A DNA stretch of 64,000 nucleotides. Source: Foetidibacter luteolus (GTDB lineage Bacteria > Bacteroidota > Bacteroidia > Chitinophagales > Chitinophagaceae). Below are positions 1-9,200 of the stretch, piece by piece. A program made the translations under genes and the position numbers. Below the pieces are notes generated by a model. That model was given only the letters and a program-made list of their open reading frames with translations. It did not search any database and was not told where the DNA came from. Where the stretch lies: positions 248,001 through 312,000 of the forward strand of contig NZ_VVIP01000035.1 in assembly GCF_009650435.1 (NCBI RefSeq). Reading direction: 5' to 3'. Numbering within the stretch: the stretch's first letter is position 1; the number at the start of each line of letters is the position of its first letter.

Positions 1-60
1 ATAGACAGTATACAAATTACCTGGAACCACGAAGATTTTAAGCGCCAGTTAGGCAGCTAA
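1..60 (+). CDS. 3' end of an NTF2/SnoaL-like protein (partial)
   Basis: Frame 1 is open from the window edge to a TAA at 58-60 and encodes 19 residues ending NHEDFKRQLGS. This matches the C-terminus of the gene ending at 981 (DHHELKAQLGS), so it is the tail of a paralogous small alpha+beta-barrel protein whose body lies outside the window. The neighbouring gene at 106-510 has a similar size and fold signature, which suggests a tandem family. Function is not known. Confidence 0.6.
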   Translation: MDSIQITWNHEDFKRQLGS

Positions 61-105
61 GCAGCAACTTATATGCTAATTCCTTAACGCTTAAATTGAT
101 TTGCC

Positions 106-510
106 ATGAACATACAGGAACGGGCAGCCATGCTTCACAACATTGGAAAAAAATATGTTGTAAATGGCCTGGGCGCAAAGAATTTTGACGCTATCCCGTA
201 CGATGAAAATGTATCTCTGCGTGCCCCCCTTACTGCGGGTGGCAGCTGGCAACCACTTACAGGAAAAGAGCGGTTAAAAAATGAGTGGTGGGGCCCATTG
301 CCAACCCTGGTAGGCAAAACAGAACTGATTGACAGCTTTGTGAACAATGATGCCAGCGCCGTTACCGTTGAATTTCATTGTGAGATATTAAACCCCTGTT
401 GCACATTAAGAATTATAGACAGGTTTAAAATAAATGAAGCAGGCTTAATTACTGAACAGGAAAACTTCTTTGATCCAAGAGCAGTAACAAATCCACCTGA
501 AAATGTTTAA
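106..510 (+). CDS. NTF2/SnoaL-like small protein
   Basis: The gene encodes a 134-residue soluble protein without signal peptide. The pattern of an N-terminal helix, a loop with an arginine-rich stretch (PLTGKERLKNEW), then beta strands (VTVEFHCEILNP, TLRIIDRFKINEAGLITEQENFFDP) is typical of SnoaL/NTF2-like folds, in which the sentence-like 'DRFKIN..GLI.....FFDP' strand pair closes the cone-shaped pocket. The family contains isomerases, cyclases and many proteins of unknown role, so no reaction can be assigned. It sits between a fragment of a related gene and another relative at 541, forming a tandem set of three. The start is the ATG at 106. Confidence 0.6.
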   Translation: MNIQERAAMLHNIGKKYVVNGLGAKNFDAIPYDENVSLRAPLTAGGSWQPLTGKERLKNEWWGPLPTLVGKTELIDSFVNNDASAVTVEFHCEILNPCCTLRIIDRFKINEAGLITEQENFFDPRAVTNPPENV

Positions 511-540
511 CGCTTTTTGTGCCAAAAAACCTGTTTCATG

Positions 541-981
541 ATGAACATACCCGCACAGCACATATTAAAGGGCATAAAGAACAACTCCTGCATAGCATTT
601 ATGTTTGCTTACAGCCAGAAGAATGTTGAACGCATGATAAGCTACTGCAACCCGGGCGGTTCCATTTATTTTGAACCGCTTGGCGATGAAGGAAGAGGCA
701 CAATAGGTGTGCTGGGTAAGCAAATGTTTAATGCTTTTACAGAAAGTTTCCCGGATATGAACAGCATGCTGTACACGGCCATTAAAGAAAATGAGCATAC
801 CGTACGTTGTGTGGCTACAGCCAGGGGTACGCAGCATAAACCCTTTGCCGGCATACCCAGCAAAGGCCGTAGGTTTTACAGCGATTATATACTCATATTT
901 AAGCTTGACAGAAATAAAAAAATAAACAGCATTAACATAAGCTGGGACCACCACGAGCTGAAAGCGCAACTGGGTTCCTGA
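541..981 (+). CDS. NTF2/SnoaL-like small protein
   Basis: About 146 residues, related at its C-terminus to the fragment at 1-60 (INSINISWDHHELKAQLGS against IDSIQITWNHEDFKRQLGS). The middle contains VRCVATARGTQHKPFAGIPSKGRRFYSDYILIFKLDRNKKI, a SnoaL-type strand-loop-strand pattern seen in ester cyclase-like proteins, where the family's 'G..h.G...G......f......f...gkI' layout is recognisable. I prefer the ATG at 541 (or the adjacent one at 538); the frame is open upstream to a TTG at 517, but that would leave only 6 bases after the previous stop. Role unknown; probably part of a tandem paralogue set. Confidence 0.6.
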   Translation: MNIPAQHILKGIKNNSCIAFMFAYSQKNVERMISYCNPGGSIYFEPLGDEGRGTIGVLGKQMFNAFTESFPDMNSMLYTAIKENEHTVRCVATARGTQHKPFAGIPSKGRRFYSDYILIFKLDRNKKINSINISWDHHELKAQLGS

Positions 982-1060
982 AGCTTTAAGGCTTTCACCG
1001 GAGTTTACACATACTGAAAAAACCTGTTCATTCATGAACAGAGTTCGAATTCGGGGGATA

Positions 1061-1091
1061 AAAAAAGGCCGGTTTCAATAACCGGCCTTTT
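1061..1091. terminator. bidirectional intrinsic terminator
   Basis: An 8-bp GC-rich stem GGCCGGTT (1067-1074) pairs with AACCGGCC (1080-1087) around a 5-base loop. The stem is extended by AAA/TTT and bordered by an A-run on one side and a T-run on the other. It lies between the convergent ends of the SnoaL-like gene (981) and the response regulator (1110), so it can serve both strands. Confidence 0.85.
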
Positions 1092-1109
1092 ACACTGTAT
1101 AATAGTTTA

Positions 1110-1808
1110 TTAATCTTTCACTACCAGCCTGAAACCGTTGCCATGTATATTTACGATTTCAATGTTCTCATCATCTTTAAGGTACTTGCGCAGTTTGGCA
1201 ATGTACACATCCATACTGCGTCCGTTAAAGTAGGTATCGCTGCCCCAGATTTTCTTTAATGCCCTTTCACGTGGCAGCAGGTCGTTCTTATGTTCGGCCA
1301 GCATTTTCAACAACTCGTTTTCTTTAGGAGAAAGCGTTTGGGTTTTGCCATCGTGTATAAGCTCCCGCAGTTTGGGGTTAAAGTGGTACTTGCCCAGGTC
1401 AAACTCCATGTTCTCATTTTCCCTGTTCAGTTCTTCGTTGCGCTTAAGAATAGCTTTTATTTTAAGCAGCAACACTTCGCTGTCAAAAGGTTTGGTAATG
1501 TAGTCATCAGCGCCCAGTTTATACCCTTGTATAATGTCGTCCTTCATAGTTTTAGCGCTGAGGAAGAACAGTGGAATTTCAGGGTCAATGTCCCTGATTT
1601 CTTCGCCAAGCGTAAAGCCATCCATGTTGGGCATCATTACATCCAGCAGGCATATATCAAACTTTTCCCGCTGAAAAGCAGCCAGGCCCAAACGGCCATC
1701 TCTTTCAAGGGTTACATCGTAATCATTTAGCTCAAGATAATTCTTCAGTACCATCCCCAGGTTCGTATCATCTTCACACAATAAAATTTTGTATTTCTTT
1801 CCTTCCAT
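1110..1808 (-). CDS. rprY: OmpR/PhoB-family response regulator, RprY-like
   Basis: A 232-residue two-domain response regulator. The receiver domain spans about residues 7-120 with acidic pocket E12-D13-D14, phospho-acceptor D56 (LLDVMMP) and K106 (ITKPF). The C-terminal winged helix covers about 135-230, with LSPKENELLKML and the recognition-helix region RSMDVYIAKLRKYL. It resembles RprY, the common Bacteroidetes regulator partnered with the RprX kinase, and would bind DNA as a dimer after phosphorylation. No histidine kinase lies next to it in the window, so the partner is unknown. It is divergent from the GroES-like gene, with 164 bases between. Gene name is given by resemblance only. Confidence 0.85.
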   Translation of the reverse strand: MEGKKYKILLCEDDTNLGMVLKNYLELNDYDVTLERDGRLGLAAFQREKFDICLLDVMMPNMDGFTLGEEIRDIDPEIPLFFLSAKTMKDDIIQGYKLGADDYITKPFDSEVLLLKIKAILKRNEELNRENENMEFDLGKYHFNPKLRELIHDGKTQTLSPKENELLKMLAEHKNDLLPRERALKKIWGSDTYFNGRSMDVYIAKLRKYLKDDENIEIVNIHGNGFRLVVKD

Positions 1809-1947
1809 TTTATTTACGGTTTAAGTTTCAACAAATAAATATAATCAATTAGTGTGCCTGTGCAAACTGAAAGTAATATTTTGTTAAAGGTAATGCTCAC
1901 CGGCATTACAGATGTACAGCGGCTGACACAAGTTTAACCTGGCTGTT

Positions 1948-1955
1948 TATTTTTG
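1948..1955 (+). promoter_or_regulatory. Bacteroidetes-type -7 element before the GroES-like gene
   Basis: TATTTTTG fits the TAnnTTTG consensus used by the Bacteroidetes primary sigma factor and ends 17 bases before the ATG at 1973. No clear TTG-type -33 box was found at the usual distance, so the call rests on the -7 box and its position only. Confidence 0.4.
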
Positions 1956-1972
1956 CATTTTAAAAACAAAAG

Positions 1973-2344
1973 ATGTTGTTAACGCCGGATAATAAACTGA
2001 AGAAACTTATAGTAATAGGAGACCGTTTATTGGTAAAACCTTTACAGGCTAACGAACGCACGGCCAGCGGTTTATATCTGCCGCCGGGCGTTCAGGAAAA
2101 AGAAAAGGTTCAGCAGGGTTACGTTATAAAAAGCGGGCCGGGTTATGCCATACCTATGCCTGCGGATAATGAGCCCTGGAAAAGTGAAGAGGAGCAGGTT
2201 AAGTATGTACCCCTGCAGGCAAGGGAAGGAGACCTGGCTATCTTTTTAGTTAGCGGCGCTACAGAAATTGCATACGAAGGAGAAAAGTACTTTATCGTTC
2301 CCCAGAGTGCTGTACTGTTATTGGAGCGTGAGGAAGATTTGTAG
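1973..2344 (+). CDS. GroES-like co-chaperonin paralogue
   Basis: A 123-residue protein with the Cpn10 layout: GDRLLVKPLQANERTASGLYLPP, where GLYLP is in the position of the GroES mobile-loop tripeptide that contacts GroEL, then YVIKSGPG and a C-terminal YEGEKYFIVPQSAVLLLERE. It is longer than the usual GroES of about 95 residues because of a charged segment around residues 61-76 (PADNEPWKSEEEQVKY). No groEL follows, so this is probably an orphan second GroES-like protein and not the housekeeping gene. It is transcribed alone from a TAnnTTTG-type promoter. Whether it still caps a chaperonin cannot be told from sequence. Confidence 0.75.
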   Translation: MLLTPDNKLKKLIVIGDRLLVKPLQANERTASGLYLPPGVQEKEKVQQGYVIKSGPGYAIPMPADNEPWKSEEEQVKYVPLQAREGDLAIFLVSGATEIAYEGEKYFIVPQSAVLLLEREEDL

Positions 2345-2496
2345 CATTGGCCATGCTTAATAAAAGCAGCGATCCTGAAACAAATTTTGCTTGTTGCCCG
2401 TAATTCAATGTTTATCCCTTAAGGATTAAGGGCTCAAGCCCGAGCCACGTATTAATCTACAAAGCCTTTTATAAGGAACTTTCCGGCAAAGGCTTG

Positions 2497-3453
2497 TTAG
2501 AAATTAGTTTGCGGCTGCCGCATGGCCAGTTTTGGCGTTCTGTTTGTTTTATACAGGCCCCAGTGTTTTTCCGGTTCATTGAGATCCGGGGAACCTTTCC
2601 AGGATTCATCAAACGCTTCAAAAAAGAAAACAAGAACATCGTTTGTTTCAGACCATCGCATTAAATCTTCAAAATATGTTTTTTGATTTTGCTCATTTAC
2701 ATGCTCTGGGTTTATGCCCCTGCCGTTTGAGTTGGTAGCCCAACCGGCTTCTGTAATAATTACGGGTTTGCCGGGATAAACCATAGCTACAGATTCGTAA
2801 TTTTCTTTTGTGTATGCTATTGATTCGTGTATATGCTTATACTCCCATACAGGATATGTGTGTACAGAGATAAAATCCACTGCTTCGGCAAGGGGCTTAA
2901 GCTTATTTAGCCAGGGCACATAGTTTTCGCAAAAAGTAACAGGTTGCCTGGCATGCTGTTTTACTTTTTGCGCAAACCCTGCTACCCTGCTTACTGGTAC
3001 ATAGTGGTCCGTCCAGTCAACACATGCTTCATTGCCTACCGAGAGGCAAAAAATAAGATCGGAAAACTCATTTGCCCATTCTATGAGCGTCAGGATTTTT
3101 TCATCATTTTTTTGCCTGTTTTCTTCTAACCTGCATTCATCATAAACACCCCCGCCCCATGGGCAGCCAAGGTTGTTCATCTCCGCTTCTATGTAAGCGC
3201 CCATCATTACTTTAAAACCGAATCCCTCATTTCTGATAACTTCCAAAACCGTTTTGGCGTGCTCATCACAGTCATATAAGCGCAGGTACTTCCAGTGGGG
3301 TTGAAGTATAAGTAAATCTTCTTTCACCTCATTGTACGATGGACAAATGCCACCAGGCTGCTGCCCATCCCTGTATCCTGAATAACAAATGGCCTTTCCC
3401 GGTTGTATATTGAATGCCTTAAAAAAATCCATATCAGAATTTGCTTTTTTCAT
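2497..3453 (-). CDS. GH17-like beta-1,3-glucan-active enzyme, predicted cytoplasmic
   Basis: A 318-residue single-domain TIM-barrel protein of GH17/clan GH-A type. The predicted acid/base is E142 in SVGNEAC and the nucleophile is E235 in VIITEAGW. Characterised GH17 enzymes are endo-beta-1,3-glucanases or beta-1,3-glucanosyltransferases. No signal peptide or lipobox is visible, so the protein should stay in the cytoplasm, which is unusual for GH17. The gene overlaps the upstream GH17 gene by 20 bases if the ATG at 3453 is used; an internal ATG at 3432, just after the upstream stop, is a possible alternative. It is the last gene of the beta-glucan cluster and converges with the GroES-like gene. 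Confidence 0.75.
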   Translation of the reverse strand: MKKANSDMDFFKAFNIQPGKAICYSGYRDGQQPGGICPSYNEVKEDLLILQPHWKYLRLYDCDEHAKTVLEVIRNEGFGFKVMMGAYIEAEMNNLGCPWGGGVYDECRLEENRQKNDEKILTLIEWANEFSDLIFCLSVGNEACVDWTDHYVPVSRVAGFAQKVKQHARQPVTFCENYVPWLNKLKPLAEAVDFISVHTYPVWEYKHIHESIAYTKENYESVAMVYPGKPVIITEAGWATNSNGRGINPEHVNEQNQKTYFEDLMRWSETNDVLVFFFEAFDESWKGSPDLNEPEKHWGLYKTNRTPKLAMRQPQTNF

Positions 3454-4330
3454 GTTTATCCCAAATACCCCAGTAAGCGCCCACGGTGCCTTCAGCGCCT
3501 ACTTTCCAGGATTCATCAAAAGAAGAAAAGTAGAAAACCGGGATATTATCATTGGCAGACCATAATTGCGTATTAATAAAATAATCCCTGGCGTTTTTTC
3601 CGGAGGGTACTGCGCCCTGCAGGTTTTCGCCCTGGCTGGGCCAGCCGGTTTCTGTAATAATTACTTCTTTTCCATTGCCTGCGTTTTGGGCCTGCAAGAA
3701 CATTTGCTTCATGTAGTCTAATGAACTTTCAAAAGGGCAGCCCTCCCAAAAAGGGTAGCAATTACAGAGTATTACATCACAGGCTTCTGTAATGGCAGGC
3801 CGGTGAGAAAATTCATAATACGCATCTACATATCCTACCGGTACATGTGGTATCTGCAATTTTACGTACCTTAAAAAACCAAGCAACGCTTCCTCGGTAA
3901 GGTCTTTTCTGTACATTACTTCATTGCCAACCGCGGCAATATCTACAAGCCCCTTTTTTGCCAGCGTTATCAGCCCTTCTATTTCCCTTTGGTTTATTCC
4001 GGGGTCATTTCCCAGCCATGCGCCAACCAGCGTTTTAAGCCCCATTTCTTTAGCAATTTTGGGTATATATTCATTTCCATCCGTACATGAGAAAGATCTT
4101 ATCCATTTTGTGTGCGGCCTTAATATTTCCATTCTTCGCCTTACCTGCGCTTCGGAAATTACATCTCCCGGCTTTTGGCCATCTTCGTACAGGCTGAAGC
4201 AAAAGCCATGTACACCGTTTTCGAGAATTTCGGCAAACAAATCCTTTAACGCAGCTTCAGACTCCCCTGCTATATAACTGCTTTCAGCGTCTGGCCTGAG
4301 GGATAAGACTTGTTCTTTCCTGTATGACAT
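3434..4330 (-). CDS. GH17-like beta-1,3-glucan-active enzyme, predicted cytoplasmic
   Basis: A 298-residue paralogue of the following gene. Motifs: GFCFSLYEDGQKPGD near the start, acid/base E137 in AVGNEVMY, nucleophile E227 in VIITETGWPSQG, and FYFSSFDESWK near the C-terminus. GH17 members act on beta-1,3-linked glucans. The N-terminus (MSYRKEQVLSLRPD) is hydrophilic, so no export is predicted. It sits after the GPH transporter and before the second GH17, suggesting that imported oligosaccharides are trimmed or rearranged inside the cell together with the phosphorylase at 6284. Whether it hydrolyses or transglycosylates cannot be seen. Confidence 0.75.
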   Translation of the reverse strand: MSYRKEQVLSLRPDAESSYIAGESEAALKDLFAEILENGVHGFCFSLYEDGQKPGDVISEAQVRRRMEILRPHTKWIRSFSCTDGNEYIPKIAKEMGLKTLVGAWLGNDPGINQREIEGLITLAKKGLVDIAAVGNEVMYRKDLTEEALLGFLRYVKLQIPHVPVGYVDAYYEFSHRPAITEACDVILCNCYPFWEGCPFESSLDYMKQMFLQAQNAGNGKEVIITETGWPSQGENLQGAVPSGKNARDYFINTQLWSANDNIPVFYFSSFDESWKVGAEGTVGAYWGIWDKHEKSKF

Positions 4331-4414
4331 AACAGTATTATTTAAGTTGTGATTGTAGCATTAAAAAACAATATTGCCCGGTTATACTGTGCAAGGGGTA
4401 AAATTGTGAATTTT

Positions 4415-4705
4415 TTTTATGAGCCGGGCTGCATTACTGCCATTAACCGTCTGTTGCGTCGCACTCTTGTACGTTCTGTTCGCTATTCAGCATTGTGCAA
4501 CACCATTAGTTACTGTTGCATACTGCAATTAATAACTGCAATACCGGCTTGTATTGCATGTACCGCAATAATGCTTACCGCATTATCCTTTTGCATGGGT
4601 ACTTTACAAACACTTAAGCGGGTTTGCATTACTTGCCGCGCAGAGATATACAGTACAAGTGAGTGACACAAGGGACGATGATAGCAGCAATGCAGCTAAG
4701 GCCAA
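4415..4705. repeat. long intergenic repeat, copy 1 (type B, TTGCGTCGCA core)
   Basis: This 391-base gene-free gap carries a repeat that reappears at about 9885-10210. Shared blocks include CTGTTGCGTCGCACTCTTGT (4451-4470), CAGCATTGTGC, TTAGTTACTGTTGC and a nearly identical end from CATTACTTGCCGCGCAGAG through GATAGCAGCAATGCAGCTAAG. The two copies diverge in the middle. The 10-bp core TTGCGTCGCA is at 4454-4463. No convincing gene is present. Confidence 0.75.
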
Positions 4706-4722
4706 AAAAATTAAGAATAATG

Positions 4723-6165
4723 TTATAAATCTCCTCTTCTTTTTACTAACTCTTCCCTTATTTCCTTTGCCCTTTTTTCTGAAATATTATAACCCCACAT
4801 AACAATGATGGCAAGTAACCCTGCAACAGACGGAACTATAATATCCGCAATGCGCAATGCTGTGATGGTGGCTGGCGCCTGTGCCTTTGCATTCTGATCG
4901 AAACCCACGCTGCTTAGTATAACACCACTGAGAAACAATGCAAGTGAGGTGCCGAGTTTTACCATCCACCAATATACAGCGCCGAACAGGGCCTCTTTGC
5001 GTGGCATGCCATTTTTTAGTTCATCATAATCGCACACATCGGCCGTCATACTCATCATAAGTGTAAATAAACCGCCTATACCGAATGACATTAACGGTAT
5101 GGGCATAAACAATAACCAGGGATTGCCGGGATGGAAGCCCCACCACTTTAATGAATACCCGAAGATGGATATGACAGTAGAAACGATAAACGCATTTCGC
5201 TTTCCTATTTTGGTGGACATGTATGTGATGAATGGTATTACAAGTATTGCCGTAGCCAAAGCGCTTACCGTACCAAACCATGCAGGCCATTGGCCAGCGG
5301 CCTGCTGGTCTCCATTGTACATATAAAATATGATGATAAAAAATGCAAACTGCGCTACAATCTGAAAGCCATTAAATACAAAGAATGTTGCACCGCATAA
5401 ACGCAAAAAGGGCTTGTTGGTAATTGTTTTTTTAATGTCGTGAAAGAACCCTTTTAGGTTGGTAACGATACCTTTAAAAGACAATTTTGTTTGCCCCTGC
5501 AAATTGGACTGATCTATCTCCTTACAAAAAATTGCAGGCATGATGCCCATTACAAGGCATAATAACCCTACCCAAATGGATAGCTGCCTTACACCTGTGG
5601 GCGCATTGGGAAACAGTTCCGGCCGGGAGATGAGGAACCAAAACCATGGCGCTATCATCCAGGCAATCTGCCCCATGATCTGGGACATGGCCATAAGCCT
5701 TGTTCGTTCGTTATAATCGGGCGTCATTTCATAACCAAGACCAATCAGCGGGGCCGCAAAGACTGTATATCCTAAATAGAATAAAACGGATACTACCAGG
5801 AAGTAAATGAAATTGTAGGTTTCAAAATTATCTCCTTCTATGGGGATTTTTAATTGCCACATTAAAATGAATGCCAGGCCTGTAACTATGGCGCCGCCAA
5901 AAATATATGGTTTTCTGCGCCCCCATTTAGATCTTGTGTTATCGGAAATGTAGCCCATTATGGGGTCTAGTACAGCGTCTATAAACCGTGGAATAGCGGC
6001 AAGAATGCCTGCTTTGTAGGGGCTCATACCAAAACCCACTACAAGAAAAAACATAAATACACCCAATGAGGCCGGAAGCAACTGGTTGGTAAGGTTGCCG
6101 GCCCCGAAAGCAATTTTCTGGCCTATAGGTACTACATCTTTTGGGTCTGTTTTGTGTACGGGCAT
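4723..6165 (-). CDS. GPH-family (MelB/LacS-like) sugar:cation symporter
   Basis: A 480-residue inner-membrane protein with about 12 hydrophobic segments. The N-terminal GAGNLTNQLLPASLG and the cytoplasmic-loop motif DAVLDPIMGYISDNTRSKWGRRKPYIFGG are the hallmark of the glycoside-pentoside-hexuronide (GPH) family of the major facilitator superfamily, where the conserved aspartates take part in cation-coupled sugar uptake. Placed between the phosphorylase and two GH17-like genes, it is the obvious candidate to carry beta-glucan oligosaccharides from periplasm to cytoplasm. Substrate is inferred from context only. Confidence 0.85.
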   Translation of the reverse strand: MPVHKTDPKDVVPIGQKIAFGAGNLTNQLLPASLGVFMFFLVVGFGMSPYKAGILAAIPRFIDAVLDPIMGYISDNTRSKWGRRKPYIFGGAIVTGLAFILMWQLKIPIEGDNFETYNFIYFLVVSVLFYLGYTVFAAPLIGLGYEMTPDYNERTRLMAMSQIMGQIAWMIAPWFWFLISRPELFPNAPTGVRQLSIWVGLLCLVMGIMPAIFCKEIDQSNLQGQTKLSFKGIVTNLKGFFHDIKKTITNKPFLRLCGATFFVFNGFQIVAQFAFFIIIFYMYNGDQQAAGQWPAWFGTVSALATAILVIPFITYMSTKIGKRNAFIVSTVISIFGYSLKWWGFHPGNPWLLFMPIPLMSFGIGGLFTLMMSMTADVCDYDELKNGMPRKEALFGAVYWWMVKLGTSLALFLSGVILSSVGFDQNAKAQAPATITALRIADIIVPSVAGLLAIIVMWGYNISEKRAKEIREELVKRRGDL

Positions 6166-6283
6166 ATCAGTTGGTTTTATTTTTTATAATTACTGTTTGA
6201 ATGGCTTTTTCCTGTACGGATGGATTAATCTTTTGGTATTTGTAACAACAATAATTTGCATGCTGCGGGCAGTGCGTGTGTAT

Positions 6284-9200
6284 TTATTTTAAACTTGTTT
6301 CTTTTATAAAAACTTTTATTACAACCACTTCGCCCGTACGCTTAAACACTGCGGCGCTATCATTTTCTGAAAGTGCGGCAGCGCTGCCTGTTTCAGCACT
6401 GCCATCGGCTTTTTGTATTTCAATGCCATCTTGCCCGTGTACCATGTAAATAACCGGTACCTGGCAGTATGTAAAAAACAGCGAACCAGGTGCAAGCTTT
6501 ATCTCCTCTGTACCTCCACGGGTGTTTACATATTGCACCTGCGTTTCTTTGTTGCAGAATTCATTTCTCCTTAGCAGCAACGGATTAAAACTCAGTCTTC
6601 CATTATCTACAAAAATGCCGAGTTCACTAAACCGGGTAAGGATATCTTCCTTTACCTGCCCCGTCATACCGGGCTGCTGTGCGCCTTTACCAACCGGTGT
6701 ATGCGAGTAAGGGTCTGTTGGAAATGCTCCATAACATTGTGGAGACTTATGCACCCCGATACCTTCATTTATGTCGTAAAAATGCTGAGCCAGGCGCCTG
6801 CATGTTTGCTTATCTGCATTTTGCTGTATGGCATGGATGCATACCTCCTGCACTGCAAGCAGCAGCTTAGAAACCATGTGCCAATAAACAGAGCCCAACC
6901 CTTCGTACCCGAAAAAAGTACCAGACCTGCCTGTAAATTCTTTATGATTAAATACCTCTTCAAAAATTTGCAGCACTAAGGTTCTTTCGGTTTCCACAAG
7001 CGCCTGATAGCGGTTATCCAGGCTGCTTAAAGCCAATTCTGCATCATTTGCGTTTCTAAAGTTTCCGTTGAAGTGTAAACCACCCGACACATCTTTTTCA
7101 ACAATAGAAAAGTTCTTATCTTCTATCAACTGCTTTAACAATGATGATTTACTTGCAGCTTCCCACGGTATATTGTTTTTGTGCAAAAAACCCGGCAGGT
7201 TCTTATCAGGATAAAGCATATAACTATTTTGGCCTGGCCGGTACAATAAGCTTGCTCTCAGTGCATCAAGCAGCCGCAGGCTTTGTTCGGCGGAAAGGCA
7301 GCCGGAGCTTAAAACCGCCACCTGGCCTTCCAGCATTTCGCTGAGGCAGGAAACACTTGCCGAATACGCATCGTAAGAAATTAAGTTATACGTGTGGAAT
7401 AAGCCATCGCCGCGCTTGTTTACTGCAATAGCGTGATCCAAAAATTTGAGCGCATTATTAAAGCAACCAGAAATAAGCTTTGCGGTAAGCCCCTTTTTTT
7501 CTCCGTTAAATTTGTTTGTATAAACATTTTCCCTGTAACGGCTTGCCGCGGTGCCCAGTACATCGGTCATTTGTTTTCTTACAGCATCAGTTATACGCGT
7601 ATGCAGCAAACTTTTATATTGCTCAAATGCGGCAGCGATTTCTTTAAAGAAAATCGCTAAAGATGAGGAAACCTCAATTACGGCAGCAGCGTCTTTTTCA
7701 AGAACAGGCTGAAGGAATGTAAGAAACCGCCTCAGGTAGCACAAAGTAACCATTGAAAGCCCATTGCCCACCAATGCGTTGTTGGCATCATTCCATTCCG
7801 GCCTCTGCGTATTCATCCAGATGCCGCCACCGGCTACAAAGTTTGAAAGCTTAGCCAATACGGTTGCCAGCACCTTCTCGCCAAAGCTTACGTGGTATAT
7901 CTCACCGGTTACATCAGTAAGTAATGCGCCATCAGCGCCTATGGCTTCCATTCTTTCACGAATTGCCCTGTTACTTTTATGGTCAAACTCTATGGTATCT
8001 TTTGGATTTTGTAAAATAGCCTTATAAGGCTTTATGCGGTATGGAACATTGGCATATACAAACCCATTTTGGTTTAACATTTTTTGAATGCGGCCCGGCT
8101 TATGCTTCTCTAAAAATTCAAGAAACTTCAACAGATAAATAACCTGGTGATCGCCCCAGTAGCCAATATACGACCAGGGGTTATCAGGCTCGATTGTTTC
8201 CCAGTCAAAACCATCCTTTGTTATACGGTAAGGGTTATAGCCATCAAAAGTAGAAGCATTGAGAAATTTAAAAATCATGCTTTCTATAAATGCCGGGTAC
8301 GAATGGGCCAATGCTTCCCAGTTCTGAAAAATATCACGCCAGTTGCCCTGGTAATCCAAAATTTTAGAACCATCCATCTCATTTTTTGTGTTAATGGAAA
8401 ATTGGTTCCAGGGCCGGCTTGGGTCTCCATGCCTCCGGCTGAATTTTAAAGGCAGATACTCTGTACTTAATCTTTGCAAATCAAGGTTTGCTGTGCGGTA
8501 AGCAAGCTTATGTAACTCAAACACAGAAAACTGTGCCGGCATTTGCTGCACCAGGTGTTGCGCATTTTCAAATACAATAGTATTGGCTTTGCGCAGGTAG
8601 TTTGTAAAGTCCCACTTCTCAATTTGATAGTTATCATCAAAAATCCCACCGCGCATTATATTGAAAAGCACATTGGAAAAATGCCTTGTATCTTTTAAAC
8701 TGTCTGCGGTAGCCTGCAAACCATCAGATGACGCTACCAGTCTTACCAGGTTTTTGGCGCCGCGTTTTATATCATTAAGCACCTCATCATATAAACCGGT
8801 ATTACCCTTTATACTCTCTGAAAGTTGAATAACAGCAGCATGGCTTTGGTTTACATTTGCTACTGTCATCCATTCTTTTTCCTCATAAGGGTTAAGCATA
8901 AAAACGCTTACTGTAAAATAAGCGCCCTTTTCACCTTTTACATCTTCTTCCTGCTGTACCCGGCCATATCTTCTAAATTCCTTTAGCTGCAGCGCGGAAA
9001 GTAAATGTGCAGCTTTTTGTAAGCCCAATGACCATGCTACATTTGCCTTCAATGCCTCACTTGGTTCAGCTTTATCAACAATAACAGCACTCAGGGCAAA
9101 AATGCCCAAGCCTGTTTCCGCTATCAGTTCAGAACGCTTATACGCATCGGCAAGATTGCTTGCACGGGTTTGTAAATCGTTACTTACACCATACGGCAAA

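Noticed and set aside
565..1035. 156-codon minus-strand frame
   Set aside because: Antisense to the SnoaL-like gene that shares its C-terminus with the fragment at 1-60.
1020..1060. GTTCGAATTC block resembling a tRNA T-arm
   Set aside because: No acceptor stem, D-arm or anticodon arm could be built around it.
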